64,000 bases of DNA from Hyphomicrobium_A sp041659545. GTDB taxonomy: Bacteria > Pseudomonadota > Alphaproteobacteria > Rhizobiales > Hyphomicrobiaceae. Shown one piece after another: positions 45,694-56,788 of this stretch; position 1 is the stretch's first letter; each line of letters begins with the position of its first letter. The DNA lies in contig JBAZYB010000001.1 of assembly GCA_041659545.1 (NCBI GenBank), positions 1 to 64,000 on the forward strand. The letters are read 5' to 3'. The notes below the pieces were generated by a model that saw only the letters and a list, made by a program, of their open reading frames with translations, was not told where the DNA came from and made no database searches. The translations under genes were made by a program, and so were the position numbers.

Positions 45694-45754
45694 GCAACCG
45701 ACCGGTTGCATAACTTCGCGCCATCGGCTAATATGCAACCACGAGGTTGCATAT
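45694..45754 (+). promoter_or_regulatory. promoter with twin GCAACC-N4-GGTTGC operators
   Basis: Two inverted repeats share the core GCAACC-N4-GGTTGC: site 1 at 45694-45709, site 2 at 45731-45754, where the arms extend to 10 bases (ATATGCAACC / GGTTGCATAT) and reach the ATG at 45753. Their centres are 41 bases apart. A promoter TTGCAT (45706-45711) and TAATAT (45729-45734), spacer 17, lies between and overlaps both sites. The ArsR regulator encoded in the same operon is the likely ligand. Confidence 0.7.
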
Positions 45755-46211
45755 GACCACAGACCGCATCGAGAAGTCCGTCGTCCTCAAGGCGTCCCGA
45801 TCCCAGGTGTGGCGCGCCCTGACCAGCGCCGACCAGTTTGGCGCGTGGTTCGGCGCAAAGATGAATGGGCCGTTTGTCGCCGGCATGCGCGCGACCGGCC
45901 GCATCACCATTCCAGACTACGACCACCTCAACTTGGAGTTGCTCATCGACCGCATCGAACCGGAGTCCCTCTTCTCCTACCGCTGGCATCCCTACGCCGT
46001 GGAAGCCGATGTGGACTACTCGAGCGAGCCGATGACGCTAGTGGAGTTCCATCTCGCCGACGATCCCGGCGGCATCAAGTTGACCGTGATCGAATCGGGC
46101 TTCGACCAGATTCCCATCGCGCGCCGGGCGACGGCGTATCGCATGAACGATGGCGGATGGGCCGGGCAGATGCAGAACATCGCGCGGTACGTCACGGGCC
46201 TCCCGCAGTGA
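45753..46211 (+). CDS. SRPBCC (AHSA1-like) domain protein
   Basis: 152 residues from ATG 45753, the codon included in operator 2, with ACGAGG six bases upstream. The fold starts RIEKSVVLKASRSQVWRALTSADQFGAWFGAKM, typical of AHSA1/SRPBCC proteins, which have a deep hydrophobic cavity and bind lipids or small aromatic compounds. Later parts include MTLVEFHLADDPGGIKLTVIESGFDQIP. It is first in an operon with ArsR (GTGA overlap) and a DGPF-domain protein; ArsR-SRPBCC pairs are widespread and their ligand is unknown. It has no signal, so it is cytoplasmic. Confidence 0.87.
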   Translation: MTTDRIEKSVVLKASRSQVWRALTSADQFGAWFGAKMNGPFVAGMRATGRITIPDYDHLNLELLIDRIEPESLFSYRWHPYAVEADVDYSSEPMTLVEFHLADDPGGIKLTVIESGFDQIPIARRATAYRMNDGGWAGQMQNIARYVTGLPQ

Positions 46212-46552
46212 CGCCCGCAGCGACAAGCCGGCAGGTGGGCGGCCACCACACGGCACCCATCTTCGCCGCGCTCGGTGACGAAACGCGGCTGGCCTTGATG
46301 CTGCGCCTCGGCTCTGGCGGCCCGCATTCGATCGCGCAGCTCGCAGCTGAATCGCCGCTGACACGCCAGGCCATCACCAAACACCTCGAGGTGCTTGGTG
46401 CCGCCGGGTTGGTCCGCAGCGATCGGCGCGGGCGGGAGCGCATCTGGAATGTTCAGCCTGACCGCCTCGACGAAGCGCGGCAGTTTCTGGCCGAGGTCTC
46501 GCGCCAGTGGGATGCGGCACTGGGACGGCTGAAGCACTTTGTCGAAGAGTGA
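46208..46552 (+). CDS. ArsR family regulator
   Basis: 114 residues from GTG 46208, whose GTGA overlaps the stop of the SRPBCC gene. The winged helix reads APIFAALGDETRLALMLRLGSGGPHSIAQLAAESPLTRQAITKHLEVLGAAGLVRSDRRGRERIWNVQPD. There are no cysteine pairs of the metal-sensing ArsR type, so it probably senses an organic compound or is regulated otherwise. The likely operators are the twin repeats upstream of the SRPBCC gene, giving autorepression of the operon. The order SRPBCC-then-ArsR is inverted relative to many known pairs. Confidence 0.9.
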   Translation: MTPAATSRQVGGHHTAPIFAALGDETRLALMLRLGSGGPHSIAQLAAESPLTRQAITKHLEVLGAAGLVRSDRRGRERIWNVQPDRLDEARQFLAEVSRQWDAALGRLKHFVEE

Positions 46553-46570
46553 CGTGATTAAATGTGAGGC

Positions 46571-46903
46571 ATGAAGTACGCCTGCCTCGTCTATCTCGAA
46601 GCCGACAAGCTGCATGCCGTGCCCGACCGCGAGTGCCTGGACTGCGGCAACGCATTCCGCGAGCGTGGCGTGATGCTTGGCGGCGAGGCGCTGCACGCGG
46701 TGACGGCCTCGGCCACCGTTCGCGTGCGCAACGGCAAGGTGTCGGTGACCGACGGTCCCTTTGCTGAAACGAAGGAACAACTCGCCGGCTTCTACCTGCT
46801 GGAGGCCGCGAGCCTGGACGAGGCGATCCAGATGGCGGCGAAGATCCCACCCGCGCGAGAGGGAAGCATCGAAGTGCGACCGGTCCGCGAGCTGGAGCCC
46901 TGA
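46571..46903 (+). CDS. YCII-related DGPF-domain protein
   Basis: 110 residues. The signature is VTDGPFAETKEQLAGFYLLEAASLDEAIQMAAKIPPAREGSIEVRPV, the DGPF domain of small dimeric ferredoxin-like proteins. In other genomes these sit next to ECF sigma factors or SRPBCC genes and may act on small metabolites. Here it is 18 bases downstream of arsR and probably in the same operon. The enzymatic role is not known. A Cys pair, CLDCGNAF, lies near residue 22. Confidence 0.85.
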   Translation: MKYACLVYLEADKLHAVPDRECLDCGNAFRERGVMLGGEALHAVTASATVRVRNGKVSVTDGPFAETKEQLAGFYLLEAASLDEAIQMAAKIPPAREGSIEVRPVRELEP

Positions 46904-46972
46904 AACTCAGAAGAGCGGCTTCAGCGCCAGTCGGATAGCAGGGCCAGGGAAAGAAATTGAGCCGGAGCGCCC

Positions 46973-47869
46973 TTAGCCATCGCGCGCCTGACTCTCCAGT
47001 TGCTTGATGATCGTGGTCAGCGCCCGGTTCACCGGGCACTCGATTCCGTAGTCGGCGCCGAGGGCCGCGACCGCGCCGTTCAGGTGATCGATCTCCGTCG
47101 TCCGGCCCTTCCGCAGATCCTGCAGCGTTGACGCCACGGTGTCGGACTTCGCGAACACCTCGTCGATCAGCGCCATGAAGTCGTCCTGGAAGGTCACGCC
47201 GTCGGCTGCCGCCACCGCGAGGCACTCGTCGATCACCAGCCGCTTGACCGGCGCCAGGCCGGGCGCCGTGATGCCGCTGACGAGCGATCCGGTCATGGCC
47301 GTAATCGGGTTGATCACGCAGTTGAAGATCACCTTGCGCCACATGTCGCGCTTCATGTCGGGAACGACACGGCCGTCCAGGCCGCTCTCGGTCAGAATTG
47401 CCGCAATCGCGGCGGCCCGCTGGTGCGGCTCGACCAGCGTGTAGCCGGCCACGGTGTACTCGATCACGCCCGGACCGCGGAGAACCGCTCCGAACTGGGT
47501 GATGGCGCGAATGATCACCGCCCGATCACCCACCAGGCCGCGGACCAGGCGTTCGGAATACAGGCCGTTCTGGACGCACAGGATGGTCATGGACGGATCG
47601 AGCAGGCCGACGATCGGCGTGACCGCCGCAACGGTGTTGTTGACCTTGGTCGTCAGGATGATCAGCGTCCCTGGCTCGAGAGCGTCGAGGTGGGTGGCCG
47701 CCTTGATCGGAAAGGTGGCCGACGCCAGGGCGCCTTCCACGCGCAGGCCCTGTTGCTGAACCGCGCGAACGTAGGCCTCGGTGCCAACGAGGGTGACATC
47801 ATGCCGCGCCGACAGCTTGAAACCGTAGACGCTGCCCACCGCCCCCGCGCCCAGTACCACAATCTTCAT
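46973..47869 (-). CDS. ketopantoate reductase-like (PanE/ApbA)
   Basis: 298 residues from ATG 47869; ATG 47878 gives three more residues. N-terminal Rossmann motif MKIVVLGAGAVGSVYGFKL binds NADPH. Other family segments are TLIILTTKVNNTVAAV, CVQNGL and the C-terminal VIFNCVINPITAMTG, where the conserved Lys is in WRKVIF. PanE reduces 2-dehydropantoate to pantoate for CoA synthesis; several paralogues in this family have other 2-oxo acid substrates, so the assignment is to the family. No other CoA genes are near. It reads toward the DGPF gene, with about 70 bases between. Confidence 0.83.
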   Translation of the reverse strand: MKIVVLGAGAVGSVYGFKLSARHDVTLVGTEAYVRAVQQQGLRVEGALASATFPIKAATHLDALEPGTLIILTTKVNNTVAAVTPIVGLLDPSMTILCVQNGLYSERLVRGLVGDRAVIIRAITQFGAVLRGPGVIEYTVAGYTLVEPHQRAAAIAAILTESGLDGRVVPDMKRDMWRKVIFNCVINPITAMTGSLVSGITAPGLAPVKRLVIDECLAVAAADGVTFQDDFMALIDEVFAKSDTVASTLQDLRKGRTTEIDHLNGAVAALGADYGIECPVNRALTTIIKQLESQARDG

Positions 47870-47960
47870 TCGCGCCATGGTACCGCACCCGCGGGAACGG
47901 TGATCCAGCGACGCGGATCCAGACCTGCGGGAACAGGCTCGGAAACAGGATCTCGAGGCA

Positions 47961-48132
47961 CTATTGGCCGATTCGAATCGACAGCCTCGCACTCGCACGG
48001 GAGAAACTCATCGCGTAGACCCACTGACCGTTGGATCGTGTCTGAGCTTTCACAAACCCTCTTCTGAATGCAAACGCCCGCTCGTAGTTGAAGGCCTTTG
48101 TATTTTGAAGAATTGACTCGGTGTCAATGTGG
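47961..48132. other. intergenic stretch, possible gene remnant
   Basis: Between the PanE-like and LLM genes there are about 260 bases with GC clearly lower than neighbours around 48060-48130. An open frame on the minus strand (47961-48173) would overlap the LLM gene and shows no motif. I see no promoter, tRNA or repeat in it apart from GATTCGAATC near 47974. It may be a decayed gene or simple spacer. Confidence 0.25.
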
Positions 48133-49098
48133 CTAATGTCTGGCCAGGTCATAAGAGTGCAGCCGCGCCGCATGATCGTAGATGTGCGATACGACGATCA
48201 ACTCGTCGGCCTTCGTGCGTTCGACGAACTCCGCCATCTGCGCGTGAACCGTGGCCTGCGATCCCACGAACGACACGCGCGCCGGGGCCTCGCCCGTCGC
48301 CTCGGCCGGGTCGCGCGCCCATTCCTTCGACGGCGGCGGCAGGGGAATGGGACGGCCGGCCCGCAGGCTGGCGAACGACTGGCGGCCTGAGGAGGCGAGA
48401 AATCGCGCCTCCTCGTCGGTGTCGGCGGCGACGACGTTCACGCCGAGCATCAGGTGAGGCTTCTGCAGGTGTTCGGAGCGCGTGAATCGCTCTCGATAAA
48501 TCGCGGTCGCCTCATTCAGCAGGGCCGGCGCGAAGTGTGACGCGAACGCGAAAGGCAGGCCGAGCGCGGCTGCGACCTGCGCGCCGAATGTGCTGGAACC
48601 CAGGATCCAGATCGGCACCGACAAGCCGGCGCCCGGCACCGCCTGCACGGCCTGGCCGGGCTGCGCCTCGTGGAAGTAAGCCATCACCTCGAGCACGTCC
48701 TGCGGAAAGGCGTCGGGATTGGCGTTGAGCGTGCGCCGCAGCGCGAACGTCGCCGCGTGATCGGTTCCGGGAGCGCGGCCGAGGCCGAGGTCGACACGGC
48801 CCGGAAAGAGCGACGCCAGCGTACCGAACTGCTCGGCCACCTGCAGCGGCGCGTGGTTCGGCAGCATGATGCCGCCGGCGCCGATCCGAATCGTTGTGGT
48901 GCCGGCGCCGACGTGCCCGATCAACACCGCCGTGGCGGCGCTGGCGATGCCCGGCATGTTGTGATGCTCGGCCAGCCAGAAGCGCTGGTAGCCCCATTGT
49001 TCGGCGTGTTGCGCGAGGTCGAGCGTGTGGCGGAACGCCTGCGCGGCGGTGCCGCCCTCCACGATCGGCGAGAGGTCGAGCACCGAGAGTGGAACCAT
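48133..49098 (-). CDS. LLM class flavin-dependent oxidoreductase
   Basis: 321 residues. Luciferase-like monooxygenase fold: SVLDLSPIVEGGTAAQAFRHTLDLAQHAEQWGYQRFWLAEHHNMPGIASAATAVLIGHVGAGTTTIRIGAGGIMLPNHAPLQVAEQFGTLASLFPGRVDLGLGRAPG. This is an MsnO8-like/YhbW-type LLM protein. These use FMN (or F420 in other branches) to oxidise small organic molecules; the F420 or FMN choice is not clear from sequence. It starts 10 bases after the glutaryl-CoA dehydrogenase stop on the same strand, so the two may be co-transcribed. A hypothetical stretch follows downstream. Confidence 0.87.
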   Translation of the reverse strand: MVPLSVLDLSPIVEGGTAAQAFRHTLDLAQHAEQWGYQRFWLAEHHNMPGIASAATAVLIGHVGAGTTTIRIGAGGIMLPNHAPLQVAEQFGTLASLFPGRVDLGLGRAPGTDHAATFALRRTLNANPDAFPQDVLEVMAYFHEAQPGQAVQAVPGAGLSVPIWILGSSTFGAQVAAALGLPFAFASHFAPALLNEATAIYRERFTRSEHLQKPHLMLGVNVVAADTDEEARFLASSGRQSFASLRAGRPIPLPPPSKEWARDPAEATGEAPARVSFVGSQATVHAQMAEFVERTKADELIVVSHIYDHAARLHSYDLARH

Positions 49099-49108
49099 TG
49101 GTCCCGCC

Positions 49109-50299
49109 TCAGTTCGCGAACGCGGCGATGCCGGTCTGCGCCCGGCCGAGAATCAGCGCGTGAATGTCGTGGGTGCCTTCGTAGGTATTCACGACTTCCA
49201 GGTTCACCAGGTGACGGATCACCGCGAACTCGTCGGTGATGCCGTTGCCGCCCATCATGTCGCGCGCCATGCGGGCAATGTCGAGCGCCTTGCCGCAGGA
49301 GTTGCGCTTCAGGAGCGACGTCAGCTCGACGGCCGCCGTGCCCTCGTCCTTCATGCGGCCGAGGCGCAGGCAGCCCTGGAGGCCGATCGCGATCTCGGTC
49401 TGCATGTCGGCGAGCTTCTTCTGGATCAACTGGTTGGCGGCGAGCGGCCGGCCGAACTGCTTGCGCTCGAGCACGTACGACCGCGAGCGCAGCCAGCAAT
49501 CCTCGGCGGCGCCGAGCGCGCCCCAGGCGATGCCGTAGCGCGCGCTGTTGAGGCACGTGAACGGCCCCTTCAGGCCCTTGACGTCCGGGAACGCGTTCTC
49601 TTCCGGACAGAACACGTTGTCCATCACCACTTCACCGGTGACGCTCGTCCGCAGACCGACCTTGCCGTGGATGGGCGGCGCGGTCAGGCCCTTGCAGCCC
49701 TTCTCCAGCACGAACCCGCGGATCTCGTCCGCATCGTCCTTGGCCCAGATGATGAACACGTCGGCGATCGGGCTGTTGCTGATCCACGACTTGGTGCCGG
49801 TCAGCGAGTAGCCGCCGTCCACCTTCTTCGCGCGCGTCGTCAGGCTGCCGGGATCGGACCCGGCGTTCGGTTCGGTCAGGCCGAAGCAGCCAATCAGTTC
49901 GCCGGTGGCCAGCTTGGGCAGGTACTTCTTCTTCTGGGCTTCGGTGCCGAACTCGTTGATCGGCACCATGACCAGCGAGCCCTGCACGCTCATCATCGAG
50001 CGGAAGCCCGAGTCAACCCGTTCGATCTCGCGCGCCACCACGCCGTAGGCCACGTAGCCCAGGCCGGCGCCGCCGTATTCCTCGGGAATGACGATGCCGA
50101 GCATGTCCAGCGCGCCCAGCTCGCGGAAGATGCTGGGGTCGGCACGCTCGTGGCGAAACATGTCGAGCGCGCGCGGCGCCAGCTTGTCCTGGCAGTAGGC
50201 CCGGGCGGTGTCGCGGATCATCCGCTCGTCGCTGGTCAGTTGCTGGTCGAGGAGGAACGGGTCGCTCCAGTCAAAGCGGGTCTTGGTCGGTGTGGCCAT
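49109..50299 (-). CDS. gcdH: glutaryl-CoA dehydrogenase
   Basis: 396 residues from ATG 50299; a TTG three codons upstream is also in frame. The sequence matches glutaryl-CoA dehydrogenases: SGFRSMMSVQGSLVMVPINEFG, GCFGLTEPNAGSDPGSLTTRA, TGTKSWISNSPIADVFIIWAK and a C-terminal RDMMGGNGITDEFAVIRHLVNLEVVNTYEGTHDIHALILGRA, with the catalytic Glu in NTYEGTHDI. It oxidises and decarboxylates glutaryl-CoA to crotonyl-CoA in lysine and tryptophan breakdown, passing electrons through FAD to ETF. It is transcribed away from amtB. No other lysine-degradation gene is in the window. Confidence 0.93.
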   Translation of the reverse strand: MATPTKTRFDWSDPFLLDQQLTSDERMIRDTARAYCQDKLAPRALDMFRHERADPSIFRELGALDMLGIVIPEEYGGAGLGYVAYGVVAREIERVDSGFRSMMSVQGSLVMVPINEFGTEAQKKKYLPKLATGELIGCFGLTEPNAGSDPGSLTTRAKKVDGGYSLTGTKSWISNSPIADVFIIWAKDDADEIRGFVLEKGCKGLTAPPIHGKVGLRTSVTGEVVMDNVFCPEENAFPDVKGLKGPFTCLNSARYGIAWGALGAAEDCWLRSRSYVLERKQFGRPLAANQLIQKKLADMQTEIAIGLQGCLRLGRMKDEGTAAVELTSLLKRNSCGKALDIARMARDMMGGNGITDEFAVIRHLVNLEVVNTYEGTHDIHALILGRAQTGIAAFAN

Positions 50300-50349
50300 G
50301 CCTGACAATCGTCCCCTTTCTCTCAGATGGAAACCACAACTTTCTCATA

Positions 50350-50378
50350 TTGGACATGAGACGGTCCCTACCTATTCA
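50350..50378 (+). promoter_or_regulatory. candidate amtB promoter
   Basis: TTGGAC at 50350-50355 and TATTCA at 50373-50378 have a 17-base spacer, but the -10 matches the consensus poorly. The -35 lies between the arms of the inverted repeat TCTCAT / ATGAGA (50343-50348 and 50356-50361). The predicted start is within a few bases of the ATG at 50387 and no ribosome-binding site is seen. Confidence 0.35.
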
Positions 50379-50386
50379 ATATCGTC

Positions 50387-51676
50387 ATGAACAACGCCGA
50401 CATCGCGTGGATGCTGGTCGCCACCGCGCTGGTCCTGCTGATGACGCCGGCGCTCGCCTTCTTCTACGGCGGGTTGGTGCGCTCGAAGAACGCGCTCAAC
50501 ACCATGATGATGAGCTTCGTCGCGCTCGGCCCGCTGGCCGTGGTGTGGGCGCTGCTGGGCTACTCGCTGGCGTTCGCGCCGGGCAGCCCCGTCATTGGCT
50601 CGCTCGCCTTCGCCGGCCTTCGCGGCGTCGGCATGGAGGCGCAGGGCACCATTCCGCACCTCCTGTTCATGTGTTTCCAGGGCACGTTCGCCATCATCAC
50701 GCCGGCCCTGATCTCCGGCGCGGTGGTCGAGCGCATGCGTTTCAACACCTACCTGGCGTTTATCACGGTGTGGGTGCTGGCGGTCTATGCCCCGGTGGCG
50801 CACTGGGTGTGGGGCGGCGGGTTCCTGGCCTCGATGGGCGCGCTCGACTTCGCCGGCGGCGCCGTCGTGCACGTGAACGCCGCCGCCGCGGCGCTGGTCG
50901 CCGCCATGGTCGTCGGACCGCGCAAAGACTACGGCCGCCACGCCATCCTGCCGCACAACGTGCCTTTCGTGATGCTGGGCGCCGGGCTGCTCTGGTTCGG
51001 GTGGTTTGGCTTCAATGCCGGGAGCGCGCTGTCGGCCGGCACCACCGCATCGCTCGCGTTCGCCAACACGCTGCTCGCACCGGCCGCGACCCTGGCCACC
51101 TGGACGCTGATCGACCTGCTGCGCGGCGGCACTGTTACCGCCGTGGGCGCCGCCACCGCGATTGTGGTCGGCCTCGTGGTGGTGACACCGGCGGCCGGTT
51201 ACATCAGCCCGGCATCGGCGATCGCGATGGGCTGCATCGGCGCGTTCCCGAGCTACTTCGCCCTCATCTATCGCGCCAAGACGAAGCTGGACGACTCGCT
51301 CGACGTCGTCGCCGCGCACGGCCTGGGCGGCGCCAGCGGCGCCATCCTGACCGGCGTGTTTGCCGAAGCGGCGTGGAGCGGCGGCCCCAACGGGCTGATC
51401 GGCGGCCACCCCGCGCAGGTGCTCACGCAGGTGGCGAGCGTGCTGATCGTGCTGGCCTACAGCGGCGGCGCCACGTTCGTGATTCTCAAGCTGCTGGCGC
51501 TGGTGATGCCGCTGCGAATCGGCGGGCGTGATGAAGGCCTCGGCCTCGACGTGACCGATCACGGCGAAGAGGCGTACACCCACGGCGATGGTGCCATCCT
51601 CGTGAAGCCGAAAGAAAAGGCCGTGGCGCTTGGCGCCGTGGACGCGATCGCCGTGCAGGGTGGAGGACCGCTATGA
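50387..51676 (+). CDS. amtB: ammonium transporter
   Basis: 429 residues with about 11 membrane helices: TPALAFFYGGLVRSKN begins helix 1 and 2, and the pore histidines are in GGAVVHVNAAAAALV and AAHGLGGASGAILTG, matching the twin His of E. coli AmtB. A Trp/Phe cage near the periplasmic gate is represented by conserved aromatics. It moves ammonium into the cell. The C-terminal tail (about 395-429, ending GGGPL) probably contacts PII. Its stop overlaps the glnK start by four bases (ATGA), the classic amtB-glnK coupling although gene order is reversed compared with E. coli glnK-amtB. Confidence 0.95.
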   Translation: MNNADIAWMLVATALVLLMTPALAFFYGGLVRSKNALNTMMMSFVALGPLAVVWALLGYSLAFAPGSPVIGSLAFAGLRGVGMEAQGTIPHLLFMCFQGTFAIITPALISGAVVERMRFNTYLAFITVWVLAVYAPVAHWVWGGGFLASMGALDFAGGAVVHVNAAAAALVAAMVVGPRKDYGRHAILPHNVPFVMLGAGLLWFGWFGFNAGSALSAGTTASLAFANTLLAPAATLATWTLIDLLRGGTVTAVGAATAIVVGLVVVTPAAGYISPASAIAMGCIGAFPSYFALIYRAKTKLDDSLDVVAAHGLGGASGAILTGVFAEAAWSGGPNGLIGGHPAQVLTQVASVLIVLAYSGGATFVILKLLALVMPLRIGGRDEGLGLDVTDHGEEAYTHGDGAILVKPKEKAVALGAVDAIAVQGGGPL

Positions 51677-52032
51677 AACTGATTGTCGCCATTGTCCGGC
51701 CGGAACAGTTGAGCGACGTGCTCGAAGCGCTGTTTCACGCCGAGGTCCGCGGCCTGACCATCAGCCGCGTGCAGGGGCACGGCGGCGAGATCGAGCACGT
51801 CGAGAACTACCGCGGCACCAGCGTCAAGATGGCCCTCGCCGAGAAGGTGCGCATCGAGATTGGCGTGTCGAACCACTTCGTGCAGCCGACCATCGACGCC
51901 ATCCTGGCCGCGGCCAGGACCGGGGAGGTCGGCGACGGCAAGATCATGGTGTTGCCGATCGAGAGGATCTACCGCATCCGCACCGGCGAGCAGGACCAGG
52001 ACGCCGTCACGCCGGTCCAGTCCGACTTCTAA
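51673..52032 (+). CDS. glnK: PII nitrogen regulatory protein, variant T-loop
   Basis: 119 residues. PII fold with the C-terminal signature VGDGKIMVLPIERIYRIRTGE. Aligned on E. coli GlnK without gaps, Tyr46, Arg47 and Lys58 are kept, but Tyr51 (uridylylation site) is Val51 and Gln39 (Mg/2-oxoglutarate contact) is Glu39; the T-loop reads YRGTSVKMALAEK. It therefore cannot be uridylylated at the normal site and may sense 2-oxoglutarate differently. It probably blocks AmtB when nitrogen is sufficient. It is coupled to amtB and lies 129 bases before gltB. Confidence 0.93.
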   Translation: MKLIVAIVRPEQLSDVLEALFHAEVRGLTISRVQGHGGEIEHVENYRGTSVKMALAEKVRIEIGVSNHFVQPTIDAILAAARTGEVGDGKIMVLPIERIYRIRTGEQDQDAVTPVQSDF

Positions 52033-52033
52033 T

Positions 52034-52107
52034 CCATCTCTTTTTCGCACGGGATGCATAGTGAGAGCGTTTCGTAACCCATCTGTTTTACGCACGCTTG
52101 TTATAAA
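52034..52107 (+). promoter_or_regulatory. direct repeat and extended -10 before gltB
   Basis: CCATCTCTTTTTCGCACG at 52034-52051 and CCATCTGTTTTACGCACG at 52079-52096 agree at 16 of 18 positions and are spaced by 45 bases. An extended -10, TGT-TATAAA, follows at 52099-52107, directly after the second copy. The copies lie where activators bind, so they are candidate regulator sites for gltBD. Confidence 0.45.
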
Positions 52108-52161
52108 TAGATTGCGCTTTAGTTATGTGACGCCATTCTCTCTAATAGGTGCGGGATTGCC

Positions 52162-56784
<4,623 letters not shown>

Positions 56785-56788
56785 GAAG

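Noticed and set aside
47970..47985. tRNA T-arm-like word GATTCGAATC
   Set aside because: No acceptor stem, anticodon arm or D-arm can be built around it.
47961..48173. Small open frame of 70 codons on the minus strand
   Set aside because: It overlaps the end of the LLM gene and has no motif; listed only as a possible remnant.
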